Below are positions 44,599-52,744 of a stretch of 64,000 nt of DNA, one piece after another; positions within the stretch are counted from its first letter, which is position 1; each line of letters begins with the position of its first letter. A program made the position numbers and the translations under genes. The notes beneath the pieces are model-generated. The model saw nothing but the letters and a program-made list of their open reading frames with translations, made no database searches and was not told the origin of the DNA. Source of the DNA: an uncultured Campylobacter sp. (lineage in GTDB: Bacteria; Campylobacterota; Campylobacteria; Campylobacterales; Campylobacteraceae); contig NZ_CALJPG010000024.1 of assembly GCF_937980635.1 (NCBI RefSeq), forward strand, positions 62,001 to 126,000, in the 5' to 3' direction.

Positions 44599-45453
44599 TT
44601 ACTTATCAAAGGCATGGATTATCCACTTTACGCGCTCAGGATCTGCGTGATCAAAAAATAGCGTCTTACCTGTATCAAGCGCAGCAATGGCAGCCATATC
44701 ATCAGGCGCAAGCGTAAAATCAAAAATGTCGAAATTTTGCTTCATCCTCTCTATTTTTACACTCTTTGGAATGACGACGATACCACGCTGGATTAACCAG
44801 CGCAAAATAACCTGAGCCGAGCTTTTGCCATATTTTTCACCGATACCGCTTAGCACGGCGTTTTTAAATATATCATTTTTGCCCTCGGCAAAGCTAGCCC
44901 ACGATTCAAATGCTATGCCGTAATCCTCAAGCGTGCGCTTTAATGCTTCACGCTGATAAAATGGATGGCACTCAAGCTGGTTTAAGGCAGGGATGACGCC
45001 GCTATTTTCGCACAGATCGACGATCCGATCGGCGTAGAAGTTGCTAACGCCGATAGAGCGAACAAGGCCCTCATCGCGCAAACGTTTCATCGCTCGCCAT
45101 GAGCCATAAATATCGCCATATGGCTGGTGGATAAGATAAAGGTCGAGGTAGTCAAGCCCTAGCTTTTTCATCGACGCATCAAAGGCCTTTAGCGCGCGCT
45201 CCTCACCTGCGTCGCTGATCCAAAGCTTAGTAGTGATAAACAGCTCCTCGCGCTTTAACCCGCCTGCAAGAGCCGTCTTAATTGCTGCACCAACGCTTTC
45301 TTCATTGAAATACGCCTTTGCCGTATCAATGCTGCGGTAGCCGACCGAGATCGCATCCTCAACGCATCTTTGCGTCTCTTTCGGATCTACCTGAAATACG
45401 CCAAATCCCAAAACCGGCATCTTATTGCCGTCATTTAAGCTTACAAATTCCAT
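44599..45453 (-). CDS. aldo/keto reductase
   Basis: 284 residues, usual size. Catalytic set visible: Asp and Tyr in RSIDTAKAYFNEESVG, Lys in FITTKLWI, His in LYLIHQPYG. Further family phrases are IGVSNFYADRI, NQLECHPFYQ and VVIPKSVKIERMKQN. It reduces aldehydes or ketones with NADPH; the natural substrate is not apparent. It lies between dsbA and the second assT on the same strand but with separate spacers. Confidence 0.93.
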   Translation of the reverse strand: MEFVSLNDGNKMPVLGFGVFQVDPKETQRCVEDAISVGYRSIDTAKAYFNEESVGAAIKTALAGGLKREELFITTKLWISDAGEERALKAFDASMKKLGLDYLDLYLIHQPYGDIYGSWRAMKRLRDEGLVRSIGVSNFYADRIVDLCENSGVIPALNQLECHPFYQREALKRTLEDYGIAFESWASFAEGKNDIFKNAVLSGIGEKYGKSSAQVILRWLIQRGIVVIPKSVKIERMKQNFDIFDFTLAPDDMAAIAALDTGKTLFFDHADPERVKWIIHAFDK

Positions 45454-45538
45454 TTTAGCTCCTTTGCTAAAAAATTCATCTTACATAAAAATTTAAAATT
45501 TCGCGCTTAATTTGCAAAATTCTATCCACACCAAAGCA

Positions 45539-45572
45539 GTAGGTGAAATTTAAAAGCCAAATTTCAACCTAC
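45539..45572 (-). terminator. hairpin after the second assT gene
   Basis: GTAGGTGAAATTT and AAATTTCAACCTAC pair with one bulged base, 10 bases past the stop codon; the loop is 7 bases. No long T-run follows. Confidence 0.5.
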
Positions 45573-45581
45573 CGCGAAATT

Positions 45582-47354
45582 TTAATAATCAAAGATATTT
45601 GGATCAATCACCAGCGCGCGATAGGCTACGTCGTCTCTAGACGCAGACTCCACGTCCATTTCAAATTTAATGTCGTTGCTCTTCGGATCGATCTCCACGA
45701 GTACCATTTTGATCGTTTTATCGGGCTTTAGCAGATAGACGTTTGAGCTTGAGATGAAGTATGTGCTTTTATCCTTTTGCCACTCCACGTTGCTAGTAAC
45801 CGCGCTATAGAAGTCAAATCCGCGCTCCTTGCCAAACTCCCACGTCTGCTCGACGGTGCCCTTTTGCTCGTCGATCTTGTACTCGACCGCGCGAGAGTAT
45901 TTTTGCTCTTTTAGCGCAGGCTGCTCCATGCCGCGGCCGTCGCCGTTGTCAAATACGCTGATGTGCTTTACGCTACCCTTGTTGTCGTAGCGCGGAGTGA
46001 GCCACGCGGTGTGCTGCGTCCACGACCAGTCAAAATCGCCCTCGCATTTTGAGTTTTCGCATTTGATTTTGTTGCCGTTTTTATCGACGGGCACTAACAC
46101 TTTTTCTTTAAAGTCCGCGCTCCAGCCCTCAGGCGATGCGAGGATCCATTTTACCTTTTTGTCGCGGCCGATCTTAACTATGCCTTGGTGGCGAAGCGAA
46201 AGGATGATGCCGTCGTCGCTAGGGTCATATGAGATCGAGTTTACGTGCGCCCAGTTGCGTCCCGTGCCGGTCGATGTCACATCGCCGAAAGGCAGATCGT
46301 CGCTTATTTTGATCTCTTTGGCGTCCATGTCGATATTTAGGCATACGGCACGAGCGTCAAGAGCCTTGATGAGGTTGCTGCGGTAGACGTTTTTACCAAA
46401 AATTTCATTCAGATCCCACTCGTCCACGACCTTGCCGCTGCCATCCACTTCGATGATGTGATCTCTGATCGTGTGCGAAATTCTGCCGTCAGGATGATGG
46501 TAGTTATATTTGGCAACGCGAAGCAGCAAGTGATCGCCCTTAAGCGGCATCACCTCGTGGCTAAGATCGATGTAGCCGCGCGGCAGCTCGCGATTATACA
46601 CCTCCTTGCCCATCATATCGTAGCGCATATATCGCTGCGCCATGCCCCAGCTAAGATCGCCGTTTGGCAGCTGGTGAAAGCCCATCATCATGCCGCCGTC
46701 CATCACTCTGCGCTCGCTGCGGTCGTAAAATTTCTGATAGTCCAGATACCATCTGACCTCGCCCTGAGTATCGACGACGAAATTTTCGGTGAAATCATTC
46801 CAGCTAGCCGCACCGCCGTTTTTCCAATCAAGCGGCTTATAAACGCTCGTGATCGTGTTGTTGATGAGATAGAGCCTGTTTTTAAACGCGGGATCGACCT
46901 TTTTGACCTTCATCTTTTGCATGTGGCTAAATCTATAATCGCGGCTATACGTCACGATCGGCTGAGCGTAAATTTTATACTTTTCGACCTTCTTTTCGCC
47001 GTTAAAAACGTAGCTTACTTCGACCTCGTTTAGATAGTCGGGATACAGCCCCCAGATCGGCACGCCGTCGTGCGTCAGTAGCGCATGCTCGGAGACGTTA
47101 TAGGCGATGTCGATGCCGCCGTTAGGTTTTCCTAGCACCCGCACGTGGATATCCTTGATGTCCTTGCCCGCCCTATCGATGACGGCCGTTAGAGGCGCCA
47201 CGTCGTATGGGTTGATAAACACCGAGCCAAGTTCGCCTTGAGTTTTTACCTGATGCGCTAAAACGCCCGCACTCGCCGTCTGCGGCACCGCTATAAACGC
47301 GCCGCCCGCTAAGGCCGCAGCCAAAACGATAGAACCGAAAAAATTCTTACGCAT
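45582..47354 (-). CDS. assT: periplasmic arylsulfate sulfotransferase (copy 2)
   Basis: 590 residues with signal peptide (about 1-28). Same architecture as copy 1: GELGSVFINPYDVAPLTAVID, HDGVPIWGLYPDYLNEVEV, a propeller with GRNWAHVNSISYDPSDDGIILSLRHQGIVKIG, and DWSWTQHTAW. The catalytic His/Arg set appears intact. Divergence from copy 1 is large enough to suggest different acceptor or donor phenols. It lies divergent from a tautomerase-family gene. Confidence 0.92.
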   Translation of the reverse strand: MRKNFFGSIVLAAALAGGAFIAVPQTASAGVLAHQVKTQGELGSVFINPYDVAPLTAVIDRAGKDIKDIHVRVLGKPNGGIDIAYNVSEHALLTHDGVPIWGLYPDYLNEVEVSYVFNGEKKVEKYKIYAQPIVTYSRDYRFSHMQKMKVKKVDPAFKNRLYLINNTITSVYKPLDWKNGGAASWNDFTENFVVDTQGEVRWYLDYQKFYDRSERRVMDGGMMMGFHQLPNGDLSWGMAQRYMRYDMMGKEVYNRELPRGYIDLSHEVMPLKGDHLLLRVAKYNYHHPDGRISHTIRDHIIEVDGSGKVVDEWDLNEIFGKNVYRSNLIKALDARAVCLNIDMDAKEIKISDDLPFGDVTSTGTGRNWAHVNSISYDPSDDGIILSLRHQGIVKIGRDKKVKWILASPEGWSADFKEKVLVPVDKNGNKIKCENSKCEGDFDWSWTQHTAWLTPRYDNKGSVKHISVFDNGDGRGMEQPALKEQKYSRAVEYKIDEQKGTVEQTWEFGKERGFDFYSAVTSNVEWQKDKSTYFISSSNVYLLKPDKTIKMVLVEIDPKSNDIKFEMDVESASRDDVAYRALVIDPNIFDY

Positions 47355-47504
47355 ATTCGCTCCTTTTGGGTAAATTTATCAAATTTTACTACTACCAAAT
47401 CACATAATAATCATACTAGCTTTAAATCAAATTTAAAGTTAAATTCTAATATATCTACTTAAATTTTAGAACGCAAGCGAGACGGGTAACAGGCTAAAAT
47501 TTGA

Positions 47505-47510
47505 TATAAT
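47505..47510 (+). promoter_or_regulatory. -10 box for the tautomerase gene
   Basis: TATAAT 33 bases before the ATG, with AAGGAGAG in between. Confidence 0.6.
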
Positions 47511-47542
47511 TAGCCCTGCTTTATCAAATTTAAGGAGAGAAA

Positions 47543-47752
47543 ATGCCATTCGTAAATATAAAAGTAGCCGCTCCAGAGCCTACAAAAGAGCAAAAAAAGC
47601 AAATCATCGCCGAGATTACGGACACGCTAGCACGCGTATTAGACAAAGACCCAGCCGCAATACTCGTAATGATCGAAACGCTCGGTATGGACAGCATCGG
47701 TAAAAGCGGTCTAAGTCTTGAGGAGATCAAACAAAATAAAGAGAAAAAATGA
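47543..47752 (+). CDS. 4-oxalocrotonate tautomerase-family protein
   Basis: 69 residues. The N-terminal Met is followed by Pro (MPFVNIKVAAPEPTKEQKKQIIAEITD), so the catalytic proline would be exposed after Met removal. Family-typical length and a middle VLVMIE-type strand. These enzymes interconvert keto and enol forms or act as dehalogenases; the substrate is unknown. Promoter and ribosome site are clear; the gene stands next to the second assT. Confidence 0.9.
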   Translation: MPFVNIKVAAPEPTKEQKKQIIAEITDTLARVLDKDPAAILVMIETLGMDSIGKSGLSLEEIKQNKEKK

Positions 47753-47775
47753 GCGAATTTTTATAGGATTTTGAG

Positions 47776-48361
47776 CTAAAAATCACGCTCGCAGCGGGCG
47801 ATACTTGCGCCGCTAAGCGGTCTAAATTTGCCGAGCATGCATACAGGCAGCAGTTTAAAAACCACCCCCTGCGATCCGCTCTATCGGGCGAGCGTCAGAT
47901 CTCTTACCGAGGATTAACGGCAGATGAGCGATCTGGAAGTCCTCAAAACCAAGCTCGCTCACGCGCTGCTCGATTTGACCTTTGGCGCGTAGATAAAAGC
48001 TTGGCGAGCCCTCGTTCGCACCCGGAGATGATACAAGCACAAAGCGCCGTACGCCCGCTGCCCTGCCCCACTTTGCTGCGGCATAGACGTAGTCCACGTC
48101 CACGCGCAAAAACGCCTCGCGCGAGCCCGCTTGTTTCATCGTCGTACCTAGCGCACAAAAAATTTCATCAAATTTATGTGGCGCGATATCCGAGATACCC
48201 TCAAAATCAATGATCCGCGCGCGAAGCTTAGGGCGGCAAAAGCCTATCTCGCGGCGCACCCACGCCTCTACCTCATCGTAACCCGAGCTCTCGCAAAGCT
48301 CGCGCACCAGCTCCCTGCCTACGACGCCCGTAGCGCCTAGCACTAAGGCGGATTTTCCCAT
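47776..48361 (-). pseudogene. NAD(P)H-binding oxidoreductase, frameshifted and 3'-truncated
   Basis: From the ATG at 48361 (AAGGAG upstream) the frame gives a Rossmann start MGKSALVLGATGVVGRELV and family phrases DEIFCALGTTMKQAGSREAFLRVD and RRFVLVSSPGANEGSPSFYLRAKGQIE. It stops early at 47855. One extra G in the run at 47865-47869 explains this: the other frame continues VVFKLLPVCMLGKFRPLSG to a TAG at 47776. Even so the family's last portion is missing, cut off against the tautomerase gene. A paralogue lies at 51446-52079. Confidence 0.7.
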
Positions 48362-48611
48362 TTTCACTCCTTAAATTTCTTTAAATTTTAACGCGCTTTG
48401 CAGTCAAATTTAACTCCGGCGCTACGTTATTCTAAATTTTACGCGCATATCGTCTGCGCGGCATGGCACGTCGCACGATCTATAAATGCGTAAAATTCAA
48501 AGGCACCTGCCTGCGCAGTTTGTCGCTACGAAGCTAATCAAGTCCTGCTCGCACGTAAAGAAGCAACTTAACAGCGCAAGCTATAAGTGAGCTTGCGCCT
48601 CACCCGATCCG

Positions 48612-49373
48612 CTATTTGGCGGCTGCTATATAATTAAATTTCGGTTCGCTAAGTTTAAATTCGAAGCTAGCCAAATCCACCTCTCCGATGCATGCATCGC
48701 TATCGTAAAGCGTGAGCAAAAATTCTGCCGTTTGTTCGCTACTGTGGTATTGCGAAAACGCCGCATCGTAATCAAATCCGCGCTTTCCCGAAGCTACGTC
48801 GCAAAACTCGCTTTTAGTCGCGGCGGGAGCTAGAACTTTAGCCTGCATTTTGGCCTCTTTATCCTGCGCCAGCTCGTGGCTCAAACCCTCGGTGAAAGCG
48901 CTTACGAAAAATTTTGTAGCGCAATACGGCACGACGCCGGGTGCCAGAAAATAGCCGCCCACGGAGGAGATGTTTATAAGCTGAGTTTGTTTGCGTTTGT
49001 AATCTCGCGTAAATAAGCTCGAAAGTATCGCGAGTGCGGTTACGTTTAGGTCTATCATTCTTACCGTTTTTTGTAAATCCTGCTCTCCCACTAAGCCAAA
49101 ATCTCCAAAGCCAGCGCTATTAATTAGCGCCTTTAGCTCGTAGCTTTTTAGCTCGTCCCAAAGCGCTAGGACGTTCTCGCTGCGTGCAAGGTCGCAAATT
49201 TTAACGAGGGCGTCTGATTCAGGCGATATTTTAGCGATCTCGTCCTTTAAGCTTTGCAGCAGCTCCGCTCTGCGCGCGATTAGGATCAAATTTTCTCCGC
49301 GCCTCGCAAACGCCTTTGCCGCGGCCGCTCCGATACCCGAACTTGCGCCGGTGATGACGATATATTTTTTCAT
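48612..49373 (-). CDS. short-chain dehydrogenase/reductase
   Basis: 253 residues. Cofactor motif TGASSGIG at about 8-15, NSAGFG as the NAG-type motif, catalytic Ser in NISSVGGYFLAPG and the YCATK Tyr-Lys pair. It is a classical SDR; substrate not apparent. It is the one fully intact small oxidoreductase in the run between 47.8 and 52.1 kb, apart from the nitronate monooxygenase-type gene. Confidence 0.92.
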   Translation of the reverse strand: MKKYIVITGASSGIGAAAAKAFARRGENLILIARRAELLQSLKDEIAKISPESDALVKICDLARSENVLALWDELKSYELKALINSAGFGDFGLVGEQDLQKTVRMIDLNVTALAILSSLFTRDYKRKQTQLINISSVGGYFLAPGVVPYCATKFFVSAFTEGLSHELAQDKEAKMQAKVLAPAATKSEFCDVASGKRGFDYDAAFSQYHSSEQTAEFLLTLYDSDACIGEVDLASFEFKLSEPKFNYIAAAK

Positions 49374-49482
49374 TTTCTATCCTTTTTAGATTCTTTGGCT
49401 TGAAATTTTACCGAAGCTCGCCGCGTATTCACGTGCGAACTCATCTTAAATTTATAAACTCGCCCGCGTTTTGCGGGGCGTT

Positions 49483-50053
49483 TTATTCGTCGCTTATCGG
49501 CGTGCGCTTGGTATCTACCGCTTTGCCGTCCAGATAGTACCGACCGCCGGCGACGTAGTGGAGCGTCTTTAACTCGTCAGGGATCTTTTCAAACAGCCAG
49601 TGCCCGCCGTCAAAGACCCTCTCGTCCGCATACGCCGCGACGACCTCGCCGATGAAAAGATCATAGCTCTGCTCATTGTGAGGCTCGGGGATACGCTTGC
49701 AAACGAGCCATGCCGCGCAGCCTCGCACCATAGGCACGCCCTGCTCGTAAAACATCTCCACGCCCTCAAGCTTGCCCGCGTCGGCGCGCATACTTATCGT
49801 GCCCATTTTGGCCACCAGCTGCGCTTGAGAGACGAAAGGGACTTGCACGGCGAATTTGCCGCTCTTTTCAAAAAGCGAGCGGGTAAAAGAGCCCGCGCCT
49901 ATGACGGCCGTTAGCTTGTCGTAGTCCAGAGGGCAGACCCATGACGCGCTCATCACGTCCCGCACGCCGTCAAATTCGGCCGAGACCATGACGGTCGGCC
50001 CGTGATTTTATCAAGCGATACGCCTTGTGAAGTTCGACAGGTTTTAATGTTAT
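49483..50053 (-). pseudogene. flavin reductase-family gene with frameshift and lost start codon
   Basis: The longest ORF (49483-49989, MVSAEFDGVRDVMSASWV...) lacks the family's N-terminus. That missing part, TLKPVELHKAYRLI, is encoded upstream in another frame from an ATA codon at 50053 placed correctly after AAAGGAG. Removing one A from the four-base run at 50006-50009 joins the two as RLINHGPTVMVSAEFDG, the normal family sequence. So the gene has a homopolymer insertion and apparently ATA in place of ATG. If expressed from 49989 it would lack about 20 residues of the FMN-binding fold. Confidence 0.75.
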
Positions 50054-50121
50054 TTTTTCTCCTTTGATTTGATAAAATTTAAATTTTATTTTTTGCCGAT
50101 AATGCCCTAAATTTGGCAAAT

Positions 50122-51081
50122 TTAAATAAAATCGGCCATAAGCTCGCCGACGATTTCTTTGGCGCTTTTTATCTCTTTTATTAAGCTAATACCCGAATTT
50201 ACGTATATTATGCCGTTTTCTATATCGCCGTCTATCATTGCAAGCCTTAGCGGATTTAGTCGCTCGATTTTTTGCGCCACTACTTCCTTGTCGCCGTTTA
50301 GATACATTGCGTTTAGCTCTTTGGCAAATTTACTCGGCACTACGCGTTGATAGTCCGAAACAAAAAATAGCTCGCTAGAGCCCATAGATACGATGCTCTC
50401 TTTTGCCGGTTGCGCTGCCGGGCACTCGGTGCTAGCGATAAATCTAGTACCCACGTAAACACCGCTAGCCCCAAGTGCAAAGGCTGCTCGTACGCCTCTA
50501 ACGTCGTTTATCCCGCCCGCAGCCATCACGGGCACGCTCACGGCATCGGCGATGATCGGCACGATGCTAAAAGTACCTATTTTATTTTGCGGGAGCACTC
50601 CACCCTCATCGTATCCCGTGGCAATTATAATATCTGCGCCCTCTTCTTGTGCCGCGCGAGCCGAATTTGCGCTTGGCGTAAGCGCCCTATGCACCAAAAC
50701 TCCGCCGTTATCTTTGATAAATTTAAATAGCTCCGTTTCCACAATGCCGACAAAGAAAAACGCCTTTACGCCAGCCTCAAATGCCGTTTCCATAACCTTT
50801 AGCGCATATTTTTTGTCATTATCGTTTCGACAAACGATATTTACGCCGTAAGGTTTATCGGTTAGCGCCTTTATGCGTTCAAATTCTCGTTTATATCGCT
50901 CTTTCGTATTTAAATTTTCAGCGTCTCTGCCGGCATTTGGCCCCAGCACGCCCATTCCGCCGGCATTTGATACGGCAGCTACTAATGCGGCGTTTGTTAT
51001 GTTATTCATCGGAGCTTGCACGATAGGCAAGCTGATGCCCAAAATCTCGCACAGCTTTGTCGATTGATTAAAATTTTTCAT
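50122..51081 (-). CDS. nitronate monooxygenase / FabK-like flavoprotein
   Basis: 319 residues. TIM-barrel flavoprotein with LPIVQAPMNNITNAALVAAVSNAGGMGVLG at the start, GADIIIATGYDEGGV, PVMAAGGINDVRGVRAAFALGASGVYVGTRF and a C-terminal EIKSAKEIVGELM. This family covers nitronate monooxygenases and enoyl-ACP reductase II; the two cannot be separated by eye. Codon use is noticeably more AT-rich than in most neighbours. Flanked by two frameshifted genes. Confidence 0.87.
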   Translation of the reverse strand: MKNFNQSTKLCEILGISLPIVQAPMNNITNAALVAAVSNAGGMGVLGPNAGRDAENLNTKERYKREFERIKALTDKPYGVNIVCRNDNDKKYALKVMETAFEAGVKAFFFVGIVETELFKFIKDNGGVLVHRALTPSANSARAAQEEGADIIIATGYDEGGVLPQNKIGTFSIVPIIADAVSVPVMAAGGINDVRGVRAAFALGASGVYVGTRFIASTECPAAQPAKESIVSMGSSELFFVSDYQRVVPSKFAKELNAMYLNGDKEVVAQKIERLNPLRLAMIDGDIENGIIYVNSGISLIKEIKSAKEIVGELMADFI

Positions 51082-51445
51082 ATTCTTTTTCCTTCTTTTT
51101 CCGTTAAATTTTCAGCTAACGTACCTGCCCTCGGCGCCTCTTTGCAGGTTTGTCACTATTTTTGGCGTTTTGTCGGCTTTGGATATTTTCGGCGCTAGCT
51201 TTTTAGCTCAAACCTCGTCCGCCGCGCTAAATTTGAACCCGCGCGCCGGGAACGATAAACGCGCAAAAACGCCAACGCGCACGGAAGTCAAAGCCCCAAA
51301 TTTTCTATCAAATTTCGCTTTTAGGTAGCGGTAAATTTAAACGCTCGCCGAGGCAATCGCGTAAATTTAATTATCCGTGGATAAATTTAAGAGGCGAGGG
51401 CTTGCAAAATTTGCCCAATCCTACAAGCCCATCAAATTCGAGCTA
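51082..51445. other. gene-free spacer
   Basis: About 360 bases upstream of the flavoprotein gene and past the frameshifted dehydrogenase; nothing recognisable. Confidence 0.45.
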
Positions 51446-52079
51446 CTACGCAAACTCTTTTGGATGATAAATTTGCACGCCCTTGCCGTCCGTTTGAGCG
51501 GTGGCGATGACGGTGGCGCGCGTTTTGCGCGCTCATCGGGCGGTAGTTCGCTAAGACGCCCCTCGGCAAAAGCCCGAACAACCAGATCGTAAAGAGCTCG
51601 CTGAGGCGCAGCTCGTTACGTTCGCTTTTTATCGCGGGCAGCCTGGCGATTTGCAGGCTTTCATAGCCCAGCGCGCCGATCTTTTTCTCGGCCTTGCCCT
51701 TTGCCCTCATGTAGAAAAATCTCGACCGTTCGTCTGCGCCGTAGGCGGAGATGAGCACGAAGCGGCGAGTGCCCGCGGCGATGCCCCATTTTGCGGTGTT
51801 TACGGGGTAGCTCACGTCCACTTTGTAAAACTGCCTGCGGCTGCCGGCTTGCTTCATCGTCGTGCCAAGCGCGCAGAAAATCTCGTCTACGCCTCGCGGC
51901 TCTATCTCTTTGATTTTGTCGAAATTTACGATCTGCACCTCAAGCTTTTCGTGGCTAAATTTCAGCTCTCTGCGCGCCCAAACGACGAGTTTATCGTAGT
52001 TTTGGCTTTTGCAAAGCCCTCGCACGATCTCGCGCCCGACCGCTCCCGTAGCGCCCACGACCAAAGCCGTTTTTCCCAT
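51446..52079 (-). pseudogene. NAD(P)H-binding oxidoreductase with 3' frameshift
   Basis: ATG at 52079 with AAAGGAG upstream. The protein reads normally (MGKTALVVGATGAVGREIV, DEIFCALGTTMKQAGSRRQF, FVLISAYGADERSRFFYMRAKG) up to LANYRPMSAQ. Then the ORF turns into an Arg/His-rich tail ending at 51432. Dropping one A from the four-base run at 51523-51526 restores TRATVIATAQTDGKGVQIYH and a stop at 51446, the expected family ending. The altered protein may still fold, so loss of function is not certain. Paralogue of the gene at 47776-48361. Confidence 0.72.
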
Positions 52080-52240
52080 TTTTGCTCCTTTGATTAAATT
52101 TTATCGGCGGCGCGAAAATCGCTCGGTAGTAGCCCCCTAAATTTCGTCTTAAGCTCTACTGAGCGAGCCTAAGCCTCGGCGCGCTTGGATTAAATTCTTT
52201 CGCGGCGCGCGAAATTTAACGGGCTTAAAAATTTTACCCA

Positions 52241-52723
52241 CTATTTTCTGTGGATCTTATAGCCCTTGCCGCTTTTTGTTTTTAGCAGCGAAATTTTGCC
52301 GTCCTTCGAGACGTAGTAGCCGCCCTTAACTTTACTTAAAATTTCGCTCTGCGGCAAGCTCGCCCAAAAAATTTCTACCCTGCTTTTATCTGCGGAAAAT
52401 ATCCCGTAGATCGCAAGCGTAGCGTTATCCGGATCATCTAACCTCACGTCCGCGACGTCAAAGACCTGCACGCAGCCATTCTTGATCTTTGAAAAGCTTT
52501 GCCCTGCGGCGACTAAGCAGCCGTGCTCATCCGTGCCGCCGCCTACCATCGGCCCCTGCACGGCGGGCACCTTGCAGACGTCCTCACTCGTGCTGCAGTC
52601 CGCAGCCGCGCTTTCACTCCTCTCATTCATTGCATTTGCCGCCTTGCCCAGCTTTGCATCGTGCGCCGCGCAGCCGCACAAAAGCGCCGCCGCAAAGGCC
52701 GCAATTAAAATTTTACCTCTCAT
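52241..52723 (-). CDS. putative lipoprotein
   Basis: 160 residues. Lipobox LLCGC places the lipidated Cys near residue 18. The segment EHGCLVAAGQSFSKIKNGCVQVFD resembles a Cys-containing motif (GC-x-x-AG-x-x-x-x-x-x-x-x-C) found in several bacterial lipoproteins of unknown role. A basic C-terminal domain (YYVSKDGKISLLKTKSGKGY) follows. It starts 22 bases after the esterase gene, on the same strand, so it may share its transcript. Confidence 0.75.
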   Translation of the reverse strand: MRGKILIAAFAAALLCGCAAHDAKLGKAANAMNERSESAAADCSTSEDVCKVPAVQGPMVGGGTDEHGCLVAAGQSFSKIKNGCVQVFDVADVRLDDPDNATLAIYGIFSADKSRVEIFWASLPQSEILSKVKGGYYVSKDGKISLLKTKSGKGYKIHRK

Positions 52724-52744
52724 CTTTACTCCTTTAAATAAATT

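Noticed and set aside
46458..47033. 191-codon plus-strand ORF opposite the second assT
   Set aside because: Antisense to conserved ASST sequence and lacks a start signal.
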